DNA of 28,548 nucleotides from an uncultured Oscillospiraceae bacterium (GCA_900754605.1 CAAEDK010000064.1:1-28548); one strand, 5' to 3'; positions 5,149 to 13,940 are shown, numbered from the stretch's first letter. The notes: generated from the letters alone by a model not told the origin. Made by a program: numbers and translations.

Positions 5149-6780
5149 TTATTTTGCCTTTACATTGGCGATCTCAATGAAAAGCTGGTCACTGCCGAAG
5201 CTGAAGGATTCAATCTTGTCGCTGTTAAATGCCGCATACTGGTGAGCTGAAGTAAACGGAACCAGCACGGCCTGATCTGCCGCAAAGGTAAGCACCTCGC
5301 TATAGATTTCCTGCACACGGTCCAAATCAGCGGTGCTGTCCAGCTCTTTAATGGTGTCCGTGCCATTTTCCATAGTAAGGGCAACCTGCCACAAAATCGG
5401 GTCGGACATCATTTCCGGGTTCATATTCGTCATGGTGAGGAACGGGTCATAGTAACCGCCGTAGGTTGTGTGGAGCGAGAAATCAAAATCGGTAGAAACC
5501 TGCGTAAACCACGTCATATTATCCGAACCGCGAGGCGTTACTTCAAACCCTACTTCACCCAATTCCTGAGCAATTACAAGCGCCGCATCGTCCATTGTTC
5601 CCTGATTGGTGATATAATCCAGCGTAACACTCAATTTTGCGCCATCTTTTTCGCGGATGCCATCGCCATCACTGTCTACCCAACCGGCGCTTTCCAGCAA
5701 TTCTTTTGCTTTATCTGCATTGTAGCTGTATGTAGTGGCTTCTACATCGCAATACGGTAGAGAGGTATCCAGCAACTGTTCCGAAGCTGTTTCAAGACCG
5801 GAGAATACACTGTCGCTGATCGTTTCCTTATCAATCGCATAGGCCACCGCCTGCCGGACAGCGGCATCGTTAAACGGAGCCTCCTGTGTATTGAAGCCGA
5901 TAAAACGGCTGTTGGAAATGCTGTCATCCAATACGGTGCCAATTCCATCCGCAGAGGAAAGTTCGGTATAACCAGCAAAGCTCAAACGGGATGTACCCGC
6001 CAGCAGATCCACTTCGCCATTGCGCAGCGCGAGAATCGCGGCATCTGGGTCTGCGATTACCTTTACGGTAAATTCGTCCACATCAGGCTTTTCACCCCAA
6101 TAGTTAGGATTGCGGACGAAAGTATAAGAGGTTCCGTCGCCATCCCCGGCATACATATAAGGGCCGGTTCCCATTGTCTGGGTCATCAATTCTTCTTTGG
6201 TCGTCAAATCTTCATTGAACGCATTGGGCGACACGATTCCCATTGGGTTGCACATGGCAAGGTCGTTCAAAACACCATAATAAGGAGTGGTAAGGTGAAT
6301 TGCCACGGTATGTTCGTCCACCACTTCAATCGACTCCGTGAGTGTTCCAATCTTGCCAAAAGATGCAATATAGTCTCCCAAGTTGGAAAATGCCGCTTCC
6401 AAGCTGGTTTTTACTGCTTCCGCATTGAGGTCAGCACCGTCCGAAAACTTTACGCCTTCTTTCAGGTGGAAAGTATAGGTCAGTCCATCATCACTGATGT
6501 CCCACGTTTCGGCCAACCCTGCCTTAAATTCACCGCCTTCCCGAACAACGAGCGTATCATAGCAGTTACGGGCGTAGTAGGTGAATCCGTAAGTACCGTT
6601 GGAAGTGGCGGGAGACATCGCCGGATAGAAGCCGGTGGAAAAATCCCAGCTTTCTGTTGTTGAGATGCTTACCGGAGTAGTATCAGAACCGGAAGTATCG
6701 GGTGCCTCACTGTTGCAGGCGCAAAGGCCGAGCGCCATAACGCCAGCCATCATCAGCGCAGCAAATGACTTTAGTTTCAT
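5149..6780 (-). CDS. Solute-binding lipoprotein of a peptide/nickel/opine ABC importer
   Basis: This 543-residue protein is a cluster C binding protein (SBP_bac_5, the OppA/DppA/NikA/CntA family). It has a lipoprotein signal peptide with the lipid Cys at residue 22 (LGLCAC), a Thr/Ser/Asp-rich linker, and the family landmarks: YDTLVVREGGEFKAGLAE near 75-90, WDISDDGLTYTFHLKEGVKFSDG, NPNYWGEKP near 226, FNDAAVRQAVAYAID near 303, and YSYNADKAKELLESAGW. It would capture the substrate outside the membrane. The ligand cannot be read from sequence; neighbours suggest a metal chelate rather than food peptides. It is the last importer gene, after a 62-base gap with a large palindrome. Confidence 0.92.
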   Translation of the reverse strand: MKLKSFAALMMAGVMALGLCACNSEAPDTSGSDTTPVSISTTESWDFSTGFYPAMSPATSNGTYGFTYYARNCYDTLVVREGGEFKAGLAETWDISDDGLTYTFHLKEGVKFSDGADLNAEAVKTSLEAAFSNLGDYIASFGKIGTLTESIEVVDEHTVAIHLTTPYYGVLNDLAMCNPMGIVSPNAFNEDLTTKEELMTQTMGTGPYMYAGDGDGTSYTFVRNPNYWGEKPDVDEFTVKVIADPDAAILALRNGEVDLLAGTSRLSFAGYTELSSADGIGTVLDDSISNSRFIGFNTQEAPFNDAAVRQAVAYAIDKETISDSVFSGLETASEQLLDTSLPYCDVEATTYSYNADKAKELLESAGWVDSDGDGIREKDGAKLSVTLDYITNQGTMDDAALVIAQELGEVGFEVTPRGSDNMTWFTQVSTDFDFSLHTTYGGYYDPFLTMTNMNPEMMSDPILWQVALTMENGTDTIKELDSTADLDRVQEIYSEVLTFAADQAVLVPFTSAHQYAAFNSDKIESFSFGSDQLFIEIANVKAK

Positions 6781-6806
6781 AAAATAAACCGTCCTTTCGT
6801 TTTTTT

Positions 6807-6837
6807 GTATATATCACACCCTAAAGGGTGCATATAC
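6807..6837. repeat. 31-base near-palindrome before the binding-protein gene
   Basis: GTATAT (6807-6812) and ATATAC (6832-6837) flank CACCCT-AA-AGGGTG (6817-6830). It lies between the last ATPase gene and the binding-protein ATG. A stem at this place could protect the downstream mRNA and raise binding-protein levels, or serve as an operator. There is no U-tract, so termination is unlikely. Confidence 0.6.
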
Positions 6838-6842
6838 CTGTT

Positions 6843-7601
6843 TCAAATCAAGTGGGAGGCCTGTAAAAGCTGTTTGGTATAGGAATTTTTGAATACATCC
6901 AGATTCCCATTCCACCGGCAGCTTTCAATCAGTTCCCCGTTTTGCATCACATGAATTTCGTCCGCGAGATAAAGCGCCGCGTCGATCTCATGGGTAATGA
7001 AAAGATAACTGCATTGTTCTTCCTCCTGAACTTTTTTTAGCAATTCTAAAATATTTTTACGCAAGATGACATCCAAACCACTGATGGATTCGTCAAAGAC
7101 GATATAGCGTGGGGAAACAGCCAGAGCACGGGCAATCCCTACGCGCTTTTGCTGCCCGCCGGAAAGTTCGCCCGTTTTCTTTTTTGCCGCTTCTTTGGGC
7201 AGGCCCATGCGGTCAAGCAGTTCATAAACTCTGGCCTGCTCTTTATCCTTCGACAAGTCCAGCAGATTTCGGATTGGCTCGGCAATCGCCTGATAAACCG
7301 TAAAATGGGGGTCAAGGGCGCTTTTTCCGTCCTGCAATACCAGTTGGATTGCTTTTGCCGTTTCTTTCCGGTTTCTTTTTCCTTTGCGGGAAATCGGTTT
7401 TCCGTCCAGCAGGATTTGACCGGACGAAGGTGATTCCAGCCCCAAAATTAACCGTGACAAGGTGCTTTTTCCACAGCCGCTTTCTCCCACCAAAGCATAG
7501 ATGCAGTGATCTTCCATAGACAGACTCACATCGGAAACCGCGTCAAACAGCAGCTTATCTTCGCCTCTATACTGTTTGCTTACATTTTTCACCTCCAGCA
7601 T
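6843..7601 (-). CDS. ABC importer ATPase 2 (OppF/NikE-like)
   Basis: This 252-residue ATPase powers the importer together with the other ATPase. Walker A is GESGCGKS (39-46), the signature is LSGGQQKR (146-153), Walker B is YIVFDE (166-171), the D-loop is SGLD and the switch His is in FITHEID. I use ATG 7601, four bases after the stop of the preceding ATPase gene, with GGGGGTGA as the ribosome site; a longer frame from 7634 would place its start inside that gene. It lacks the long C-terminal extension of many OppF proteins, like NikE and CntF. Confidence 0.93.
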   Translation of the reverse strand: MLEVKNVSKQYRGEDKLLFDAVSDVSLSMEDHCIYALVGESGCGKSTLSRLILGLESPSSGQILLDGKPISRKGKRNRKETAKAIQLVLQDGKSALDPHFTVYQAIAEPIRNLLDLSKDKEQARVYELLDRMGLPKEAAKKKTGELSGGQQKRVGIARALAVSPRYIVFDESISGLDVILRKNILELLKKVQEEEQCSYLFITHEIDAALYLADEIHVMQNGELIESCRWNGNLDVFKNSYTKQLLQASHLI

Positions 7602-7605
7602 GTAC

Positions 7606-8391
7606 TCACCCCCATCCCAAGTGGATTGCTTCAATCAGTTCTCTCGTATAACCGGCTTTCGGATTCTGCAAAACCTCTTTGGCGCTGCCCTGTTCCACCA
7701 TCCGGCCTTCCTTCATAATCAGGACATGGCCGCCGATATGCCGGGCAACGTCAAAATCATGGGTCACAATCAAAAGGGCGCAGCCCTGCTCCTGTAGATG
7801 CAAAAATTGCTCAACTGCTTTGTCCCTGTGAATCGCGTCTAAAGCGGTAGTCGGTTCATCGGCAATCACCAGCTTTGCGTTACCGGCAATCGCAAGGGCA
7901 ATGAGGCAGCGCTGGAGCATACCACCCGAAAGCTGATACGGCCTGCTGCTTAAAATCCTTTTGGTGTCTGTAAGCCCTGCCCGAGACAACGCCTGTTCAT
8001 AAAGAGACAAGGCTTCCTTTTTCTTCAAATCTTGATGCAGGTTAAGAAATTCGGCCATTTGAGCACCAATTTTTCTGGAAGGGTCGAGCGCCGTCATCGG
8101 ATTTTGCGGGATAAAAGCGATTTTATTGCCGTAGTACAGCGCCCGTTCTTTTTCCTTTAGCTGTAAAAGCGATCTGTTATCAAAAAAGATTTCGCCATTC
8201 ACTTGGAAGGCGCTGCTGTTAAGCAGCCCCAAAATTGCCCGGCAGGTCATCGTTTTTCCGCTTCCTGATTGGCCTAAAAGGATAACTGCACCCGCTTCCT
8301 CCAACGAAAAACTGATGTCCTTCACCAAATCCTGATATGGATTTTTAAGCGCAATGCTAAGATGTTCTACCTGTAACAGCTTTTTGCTCAT
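7606..8391 (-). CDS. ABC importer ATPase 1 (OppD/NikD-like)
   Basis: A 261-residue ATPase with Walker A GQSGSGKT (40-47), signature LSGGMLQR (154-161), Walker B LVIADE (174-179) and switch His in IVTHDFD. The Q-loop region FIPQNPMTALDPSRKIG is typical of the peptide/nickel importer ATPases. Its ATG overlaps the stop of the permease gene upstream by four bases. At 261 residues it is NikD-sized and lacks the C-terminal oligopeptide-binding extension with its Fe-S cysteines found in OppD. Confidence 0.93.
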   Translation of the reverse strand: MSKKLLQVEHLSIALKNPYQDLVKDISFSLEEAGAVILLGQSGSGKTMTCRAILGLLNSSAFQVNGEIFFDNRSLLQLKEKERALYYGNKIAFIPQNPMTALDPSRKIGAQMAEFLNLHQDLKKKEALSLYEQALSRAGLTDTKRILSSRPYQLSGGMLQRCLIALAIAGNAKLVIADEPTTALDAIHRDKAVEQFLHLQEQGCALLIVTHDFDVARHIGGHVLIMKEGRMVEQGSAKEVLQNPKAGYTRELIEAIHLGWG

Positions 8392-9212
8392 AGCACATCC
8401 TCCTGCGGCTGAAGAATGTCCCTAAGCGCCTCGCCAAACAGATTGAAGCCTGCGGCGGCAATGAAAATGCAGATACCAGGGTAAATGAGCAGTTCCGGGT
8501 GGGAATACAACGCCACCTGCGCTTCCTCCAGCATTGCGCCCCATTCAGCCGTTCCGCTGGGCAGACCAAGGCCGAGAAACGAAAAGCTGGAAACCGTGAG
8601 GATGGCCGAAGCTACGCCCGTTGAAAAATACACCAAAAACTGCGGAAGGATATTGGGAATTAAATGGTGAACAATAAGCTGCCACATTCCACAGCCGGAC
8701 ACCCTCGCGGCGACAATGTAATCCCGCCCAAGTTCCGTTTTGGCATAGGTGCGAATAAGCTGCATAAACCGCGCCCACATGGAGATGACAACCGCCCAAA
8801 TAATATTTTGCAGGCCATTTCCCAAAACGCCGATAATCGCCACTGCGATAATGAGCGTGGGGAAAGCGATAAATACCTGGCTGATTCCTGTCACAACACG
8901 GTCAAACCAGCCGCCGATACACGCTGTCATCATTCCAAGGATTAAACCAATCCCTCCCAACAGAATCAAAATGGGAAGCGCCAGCCCAAGGGATGCTCTT
9001 GCACCATAAAGCAAGCGGGATAATTCACACCGCCCAAGCTGATCGGTTCCAAGGGGATAATCGGCGCTCGGCGCTTGATATTTCATCAGTGGATTCACCT
9101 CGTCCGGCGCATGGGGAGCCAAAAGCGGTGCGAGAATTGCAACGGCGCAGATCAGCACAATCAGGCCAAGCCCGATGACCGCCTGCGGATTTCTCCATAT
9201 TTTACGAAGCAT
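8388..9212 (-). CDS. ABC importer permease 2 (OppC/NikC-like)
   Basis: A 274-residue inner-membrane permease. It has an N-terminal membrane helix (NPQAVIGLGLIVLICAVAILAPL region), the family marker PLGTDQLGRCELSRLLYGARASL, and the cytoplasmic EAA-type loop AARVSGCGMWQLIVHHLIPN that contacts the ATPases. ATG 9212 is chosen because AAAGGAGG sits 6 bases before it and because it overlaps the upstream permease stop by 11 bases; an upstream frame to 9263 lies within that gene. It pairs with the other permease to form the channel. Confidence 0.93.
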   Translation of the reverse strand: MLRKIWRNPQAVIGLGLIVLICAVAILAPLLAPHAPDEVNPLMKYQAPSADYPLGTDQLGRCELSRLLYGARASLGLALPILILLGGIGLILGMMTACIGGWFDRVVTGISQVFIAFPTLIIAVAIIGVLGNGLQNIIWAVVISMWARFMQLIRTYAKTELGRDYIVAARVSGCGMWQLIVHHLIPNILPQFLVYFSTGVASAILTVSSFSFLGLGLPSGTAEWGAMLEEAQVALYSHPELLIYPGICIFIAAAGFNLFGEALRDILQPQEDVL

Positions 9213-10143
9213 CGCTTTCCTCCTTTCTCCACGGGCATAGCAAGTGGTTGAGTATTTCGCCAAACAGTTCGGCCAGAAGATACAGCGCGGCGATAATCAG
9301 CATACAAGCGCCAATCGCGTTGGCATCAGCAGCCATAATACAGTTCATCAGGTAGTTGCCCACACCTTTGATAGAAAAGACCTTTTCCACTACGGCGCTT
9401 CCAGCAATCAGATAGCTTACATACTGGCAGAACAGGGTGATGACGGGCGGCAGGGCATTGCGGAATACCTTCTTCCAGAGGATCCTGTTTACCGTCATCC
9501 CGTTGGCACGGGCAAAGCTCACATAATCACGGTGCATTTCTTCCAGCAGTGAAGCGCGAAATACCCGTACAGTCGAGCAAATCACAGGAAAAGATAAGGT
9601 AATGGATGGCAATATCAATCCCATAATCCCCGATGCAGGCGTTACGCTGAAAATCGGGATTTCCACAGCGAAGCCAATCAACAGCAAAAAACCGAGCCAG
9701 AACGGAGGAACACAAATTCCAAACAGCGAAACAATCCGCATGATATGGTCCGTCAGCTTGTTCTTTTTGGCCGCGCATAAAACGCCAAGCAGAATTGAAA
9801 ACACGATAATTTCAGCTAACGACAGAAAAACTAATTGCAGCGTTTGCGGGAAGTAGGCTGCCAAATCCGCAGCCACCTCGTTTGTTGAAAAAATAGATTC
9901 CCCAAAGTCGCCGCGAAAGACACCGCCGATCCAGTTCAAATACCGAATCGGAAGCGGCTGATCCAAACCAAGTTCCGCGCGTACCTGTTCAATCACTTCC
10001 GGTGTAGGAGAGAGATTTCCACGGCGCACAAGATAAGTGGCTGGGTCTGTACTGGATAATGCAGTCAGGATAAAGCACAGGATGCTTACGCCAAAGAGCA
10101 GAACCAGCAGCCGCACGATTCGTTTTATCCAATGAGATTTCAC
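9202..10143 (-). CDS. ABC importer permease 1 (OppB/NikB-like)
   Basis: A 313-residue permease with a membrane helix near the N-terminus, the family region ELGLDQPLPIRYLNWIGGVFRGDFGES (about 57-84) and the EAA-type loop FARANGMTVNRILWKKVFRN. The start is GTG 10143, with AAAGGAGGG 6 bases upstream. It is the first gene of the importer part and lies 87 bases after the half-transporter pair; that gap holds a candidate operator and a GC-rich stem. Confidence 0.93.
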   Translation of the reverse strand: MKSHWIKRIVRLLVLLFGVSILCFILTALSSTDPATYLVRRGNLSPTPEVIEQVRAELGLDQPLPIRYLNWIGGVFRGDFGESIFSTNEVAADLAAYFPQTLQLVFLSLAEIIVFSILLGVLCAAKKNKLTDHIMRIVSLFGICVPPFWLGFLLLIGFAVEIPIFSVTPASGIMGLILPSITLSFPVICSTVRVFRASLLEEMHRDYVSFARANGMTVNRILWKKVFRNALPPVITLFCQYVSYLIAGSAVVEKVFSIKGVGNYLMNCIMAADANAIGACMLIIAALYLLAELFGEILNHLLCPWRKEESDAS

Positions 10144-10159
10144 CGTTTCCCTCCTTTCC

Positions 10160-10177
10160 GGTTAATCAAAGCTAACC
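10160..10177. promoter_or_regulatory. Candidate metal-regulator operator (GTTA-N8-TAAC)
   Basis: GGTTA and TAACC lie eight bases apart, just before the first importer permease. Read on the minus strand, GGTTAGCTTTGATTAACC shares 13 of 17 aligned bases with the operator at 13897-13912, including GTTAGC and TAACC. The GGTTAGC half matches the DtxR consensus half-site. No clear promoter is visible next to it, so control of read-through or of an internal start is inference. Confidence 0.45.
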
Positions 10178-10192
10178 ATTGTGTCGAAGTAA

Positions 10193-10222
10193 CTGCGGCA
10201 GGCGGCATATCGCCCGCCGCAG
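10193..10222. repeat. GC-rich stem after the half-transporter genes
   Basis: CTGCGGCAGGCG (10193-10204) pairs with CGCCCGCCGCAG (10211-10222) around a 6-base loop, with one mismatch. No T run follows on the minus strand, so it is more likely a processing or mRNA-stability element than a terminator. Confidence 0.6.
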
Positions 10223-10230
10223 TGCATAAA

Positions 10231-11973
10231 TTACTGTGCAAGTTTCCAGTTCCGCGCTTTCTGCCGGATATTCCAGAATTTTTGATAGATTCCTTTTTGT
10301 TGTATCAGTTCAGCGTGAACGCCTTTTTCTACAATTTTTCCGTTATCCACCACCAAAATCTGATCGGCATCCCGAATCGTGGACAGCCGGTGTGCAATGA
10401 CAATCAGCGTCTTATTTTTTACCAAAGCGCTGATGGCCTGTTGCAAATGCACCTCGTTTTCCGGGTCAACGCTGGCGGTTGCCTCGTCAAGCAGGATAAT
10501 CGGCGCGTCCTTGAGCATGGCGCGGGCGATGGAGATCCGCTGCTTTTCTCCACCGGACAGGGTGGAGCCGCCTTCGCCAATTACCGTGTCATATCCTTGT
10601 GGCAGAGCAGAGATAAAATCGTGGCAGCAGGCTTTCTTTGCCGCTTCTACCACTTGCTCATGGGTTGCGTCCGGGCAGCCAAACTTAATATTGTTCTCAA
10701 TAGTATCGTGGAACAGATACACATTTTGAAATACCATGCTCATATTCTTCAAGAGGCTGTCACAGGTAAACTCTTTGACATCGTGGCCGCCTATGGTAAT
10801 GCTGCCTTCCTGCACATCCCAAAACCGGGCGATCAGCCTTGTAATGGTGGTTTTGCCGCCTCCAGAGGGACCGACAATCGCAGTCATGCTGCCCTGTGGA
10901 ATGGAAAAACTCACATCCTTCAAAATTGGATTGCCATTCTCATAAGCAAAGGACACATGCTCGAAGCCAATGTCAAAGGAATCCAAAGGGATGTCCCTAC
11001 CGTTTTCATCAATTTTTTTTGCCTGTTTGATACGCTCTACCCGGTCAAGGGCAGCGTCCATTGTCCGAATCATTGTCGTCATCTGGCCCATAACCTCAAT
11101 CGGATTGAAGATGGTAAAGGAAGCGATCAGAATAACGGCGAGATTAGCGAAAGACAGGTCGCCGCCAACAGCGAGGATTCCCGCGCACAGCATAATCATG
11201 CAGGCCGAAATACGGAACACCATCGAATAGGTCATATTGAGCGGGGTAAATACACGCTCCACCCCATAAGAGGCAGCCGCATTGCTCTCATAGGCATCTT
11301 CAATATCGCTCAGATTTTTGTCGCACATATTGAAGGATTTTACAACGGAAATACCTTGCACGTATTCCAATGTGGCCGCAACTGCTTCGGATTGGATTTT
11401 CTGCCGCTTTGCAGAGAGCGCCTTTCCTTTTTTCTGCATGTGGCTGTAGATTGGGAAGGAAAGAAGGATGCCTGCCACGAAAATCAAACCGATACGCCAG
11501 TCAAAGGCTAAAATGCAACCCGCCATGACAATCATACTCAAAACGCCGGTTGTAACCTTATCAAGAATGTGCATAGAGTAGTTCTCGAGAAAGTTCAAAT
11601 CCGTTGTAACAGTCGCCGTAATGTCTCCGACACTGTTATCATGGAAAAAGCCCATCGGCACATTCCGCAGCCGGTCGCCCAATGCAATCCGTTCTCTGGC
11701 TACAAACTCAAAGCCTGCCGTACTTTGCAGCCGGTAAACCAGATATTTGAAAATCATGCGCAGGATTAAACCTCCTGCAATCAAGCCGATAACAATACCC
11801 CATGTTTGTCCTGTAATCGGTTGACCGTTCTGCAATTCTATCAGGACAAGAAAGACGGCGGCGATTGGCAGCAGGCCGAACATGGATTCCAGAAAGCCAC
11901 AGATAAAGCTGCCCCAAATCCGTTTCGATAAGTTTCCGCTTAAACGCAGTACGCGCCGGATGATTTTCAGCAT
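10231..11973 (-). CDS. ABC half-transporter B (membrane + ATPase fusion, YbtQ/Irt-like)
   Basis: This 580-residue protein has an exporter-type membrane domain (about 15-310) and an ATPase domain (about 333-570) with Walker A GPSGGGKT (368-375), signature LSGGEKQR (472-479), Walker B IILLDE (492-497) and IAHRLST. Its ATG overlaps the end of the partner gene by seven bases, so the two are made together and probably form a heterodimer. By fold it could export or import. Siderophore importers YbtP/YbtQ and IrtA/IrtB share this fold, and here the AraC- and DtxR-type regulators and the adjacent importer favour metal-chelate traffic. Drug or peptide export is the alternative. Confidence 0.9.
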   Translation of the reverse strand: MLKIIRRVLRLSGNLSKRIWGSFICGFLESMFGLLPIAAVFLVLIELQNGQPITGQTWGIVIGLIAGGLILRMIFKYLVYRLQSTAGFEFVARERIALGDRLRNVPMGFFHDNSVGDITATVTTDLNFLENYSMHILDKVTTGVLSMIVMAGCILAFDWRIGLIFVAGILLSFPIYSHMQKKGKALSAKRQKIQSEAVAATLEYVQGISVVKSFNMCDKNLSDIEDAYESNAAASYGVERVFTPLNMTYSMVFRISACMIMLCAGILAVGGDLSFANLAVILIASFTIFNPIEVMGQMTTMIRTMDAALDRVERIKQAKKIDENGRDIPLDSFDIGFEHVSFAYENGNPILKDVSFSIPQGSMTAIVGPSGGGKTTITRLIARFWDVQEGSITIGGHDVKEFTCDSLLKNMSMVFQNVYLFHDTIENNIKFGCPDATHEQVVEAAKKACCHDFISALPQGYDTVIGEGGSTLSGGEKQRISIARAMLKDAPIILLDEATASVDPENEVHLQQAISALVKNKTLIVIAHRLSTIRDADQILVVDNGKIVEKGVHAELIQQKGIYQKFWNIRQKARNWKLAQ

Positions 11974-13748
11974 AATTCACTCACCTCCTGATTCATACTC
12001 CAGTCCATTGCGCTGATATGAGCTTTCCACATATCCAGATAGGTTTCGGAATGGGTTAGAAGCTGCTCATGGGTTCCCTGTGCGGTAATCTGTCCGTTTT
12101 CCAACACTAAAATCTGGTCGGCATACATAATGGTAGAGAGCCGGTGCGCAATGACAATCAGAGTTTTCCCCTTTGTCAGCTTATCAATGGAACGCTGCAA
12201 TTTATCTTCATTCTCCGGGTCTGTGAAGGCGGTGGCTTCATCTAAAATCACGATAGGCGCATTTTTGAGGATTGCCCGCGCTATGGCAAGGCGCTGGCGC
12301 TCGCCACCAGAAAGCCTTGCCCCGGCGTCACCGGCATTGGTATCGTATCCTTTGGGGAAACGTGAAATAAATTCATCGCACCCGGCCTGTGCTGCCGCCC
12401 ATTCCACTTCCTTATCAGTAGCCTCCGGTTTACCAATGCGGATATTATCGCGCAGACTCATATTGAACAGAAAGTTGTCCTGCGATACATAGCTGATCTT
12501 CTCTGTTAAGTCGGTAAGGGACATCTCCCGAATATCAATCCCGCCTACTAAAACTGCGCCTGCATCGACATCCCAAAACCGGGCGATCAGTTTGGCTAAG
12601 GTTGATTTACCCGAACCGGAAGGCCCCACAAAGGCAGTTACGCTTCCGGCCTTTGCTGTGAAAGAAATACCGTGAATGATCTCGCTGTCGCCATAGCCGA
12701 AATGAACATCCTTCATCTGCATGTCGGCTTTGTCTGTATGCTTCGGCTGTGCTGGTTCCGTCAATTCTTCCATATCAAGAAGCGCCTGAATACGGGGCTG
12801 CACTTCGGAAATAACGGCAAAACTTTCCCAAAACTCGGTAAAGTTTTGCAGGGAACCAACGATTGCCATAGAGAGAAGAATACAAACAATCAGTTCGGAA
12901 AGACTAACCGTACCGCCTGAAATAAGAGCCATTCCGACAGGCAAAACAAAGGCAATCGAGGATGGTAGAATCGCTTGGCTGATGCTCATAAACGGCCAAC
13001 AGTGTTTATACCACTTTGTCGTGATGTCCCGCACCTTTAGAACCGCCGACTGGAACCGCCCCATTGAGGAAGCAGTCTGATTAAATGCTTTGATGACCTC
13101 CATACCATTGACATATTCCACAATGGTTGCGTTCATATTGGCATTGGACATCATGTATTCCTTCATCACTTCGCCACGGCCAAACATCATGCCATAATAG
13201 ATCAGGTTTCCCAAAATAGCTGAAACCAAAGCGGCCAACGCCATGCGCCAGTCAATCACCAACAAATACAGAATGACAAAGATCGGAACAAGTATGCTGG
13301 CGGTCATTTCTGGAATAGCGTGAGCCAGCGGGCCTTCCAATCGCTCCGCATCGTCGATGACAAGTTGCTTAAACTCGCCGGACGATTTCTCTTGAATCGT
13401 TCCCATAGATACCTTGGACATCTTCTTCATAATTGCAATACGGATATTTTTAATGATTTCATAGGCTACTTTGTGGGAACACAAAGTAGATTTCGCGTAA
13501 AGAGCATGTTTTAGAAGATACCCGCATAGAGCAATTACTGGCAGGAGAATTGCCCATGTAGTCGTCAAACTGTTTTCCAATGCCTTTTGCAGCAATACGG
13601 CCACAGCAATATATGGAACAACGCCAAAGGCAGAGGATAAAACAGACAGGACAACGGCAAATGATAATTGTGATTTCTTTTCTTTAGCAAAGCGAAGAAT
13701 ACCCTTATATGGAGATTCTCTTTTGCCACTTTCTTTCTGCATATACAT
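11967..13748 (-). CDS. ABC half-transporter A (membrane + ATPase fusion, YbtP/Irt-like)
   Basis: The 593-residue partner of the gene above has a membrane domain (about 25-315) and ATPase domain (about 345-580) with Walker A GPSGSGKS (375-382), signature LSGGERQR (479-486) and Walker B IVILDE (499-504) with the catalytic Glu. Both ATPase sites of the pair look complete. It is the first gene of the nine-gene operon. ATG 13748 is preceded by a modest AAGGCGGG; ATG 13742 is an alternative. No N-terminal siderophore-interacting domain of the IrtA type is present. Confidence 0.9.
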   Translation of the reverse strand: MYMQKESGKRESPYKGILRFAKEKKSQLSFAVVLSVLSSAFGVVPYIAVAVLLQKALENSLTTTWAILLPVIALCGYLLKHALYAKSTLCSHKVAYEIIKNIRIAIMKKMSKVSMGTIQEKSSGEFKQLVIDDAERLEGPLAHAIPEMTASILVPIFVILYLLVIDWRMALAALVSAILGNLIYYGMMFGRGEVMKEYMMSNANMNATIVEYVNGMEVIKAFNQTASSMGRFQSAVLKVRDITTKWYKHCWPFMSISQAILPSSIAFVLPVGMALISGGTVSLSELIVCILLSMAIVGSLQNFTEFWESFAVISEVQPRIQALLDMEELTEPAQPKHTDKADMQMKDVHFGYGDSEIIHGISFTAKAGSVTAFVGPSGSGKSTLAKLIARFWDVDAGAVLVGGIDIREMSLTDLTEKISYVSQDNFLFNMSLRDNIRIGKPEATDKEVEWAAAQAGCDEFISRFPKGYDTNAGDAGARLSGGERQRLAIARAILKNAPIVILDEATAFTDPENEDKLQRSIDKLTKGKTLIVIAHRLSTIMYADQILVLENGQITAQGTHEQLLTHSETYLDMWKAHISAMDWSMNQEVSELC

Positions 13749-13814
13749 TTACCCGCCTTTCCGTGTTGTTTTCCAAACATAATCAGCATAGCAAAACAAC
13801 TTTCGTTTTTGTGA

Positions 13815-13847
13815 CCGAATCCGGCAGTTCTATACCCCAATCCGACA
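13815..13847. promoter_or_regulatory. Candidate AraC-type binding site (tandem 12-bp repeats)
   Basis: CCGAATCCGGCA (13815-13826) and CCCAATCCGACA (13836-13847) agree at 10 of 12 bases and start exactly 21 bases apart, two helical turns, as usual for AraC-family half-sites. A second pair, GTTTTTGTGACCG (13805-13817) and GTTTTTGTAACGG (13853-13865), flanks them. They lie just upstream of a weak minus promoter (TATGCT at 13785-13790 without a good -35), as expected for an activator-dependent promoter of the transporter operon. Confidence 0.5.
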
Positions 13848-13866
13848 AATCTGTTTTTGTAACGGC

Positions 13867-13895
13867 TTGCTTTTTCTTATGTAATATGGTATTAT
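13867..13895 (+). promoter_or_regulatory. Promoter of the AraC-type regulator gene
   Basis: TTGCTT (13867-13872), a 17-base spacer and TATTAT (13890-13895) form a good sigma-A promoter on the plus strand, about 45 bases before the regulator ATG. The inverted repeat at 13897-13912 lies directly after the -10, covering the expected start of transcription. Confidence 0.65.
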
Positions 13896-13896
13896 A

Positions 13897-13912
13897 GTTA
13901 GCAGTAACTAAC
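13897..13912. promoter_or_regulatory. Candidate DtxR-type operator
   Basis: GTTAG and CTAAC form an inverted repeat with six bases between (GTTAGCAGTAACTAAC). The 19 bases from 13893 agree with the DtxR/IdeR box TTAGGTTAGCCTAACCTAA at 13 positions by hand alignment. Its place just after the -10 of the regulator promoter is that of a repressor site. The likely ligand is the DtxR-type protein encoded at the end of the operon. Confidence 0.5.
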
Positions 13913-13940
13913 CTTGTGTTTATGAAAGGAGTACGGCATT

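Noticed and set aside
10231..13748. Antibiotic-efflux pump as the main reading of the ABC pair
   Set aside because: The fold alone allows it, but the shared operon with a nickel/peptide-type importer and a DtxR-type regulator, and the PchR/YbtA-like regulator beside it, favour metal-chelate transport. It remains the main alternative.
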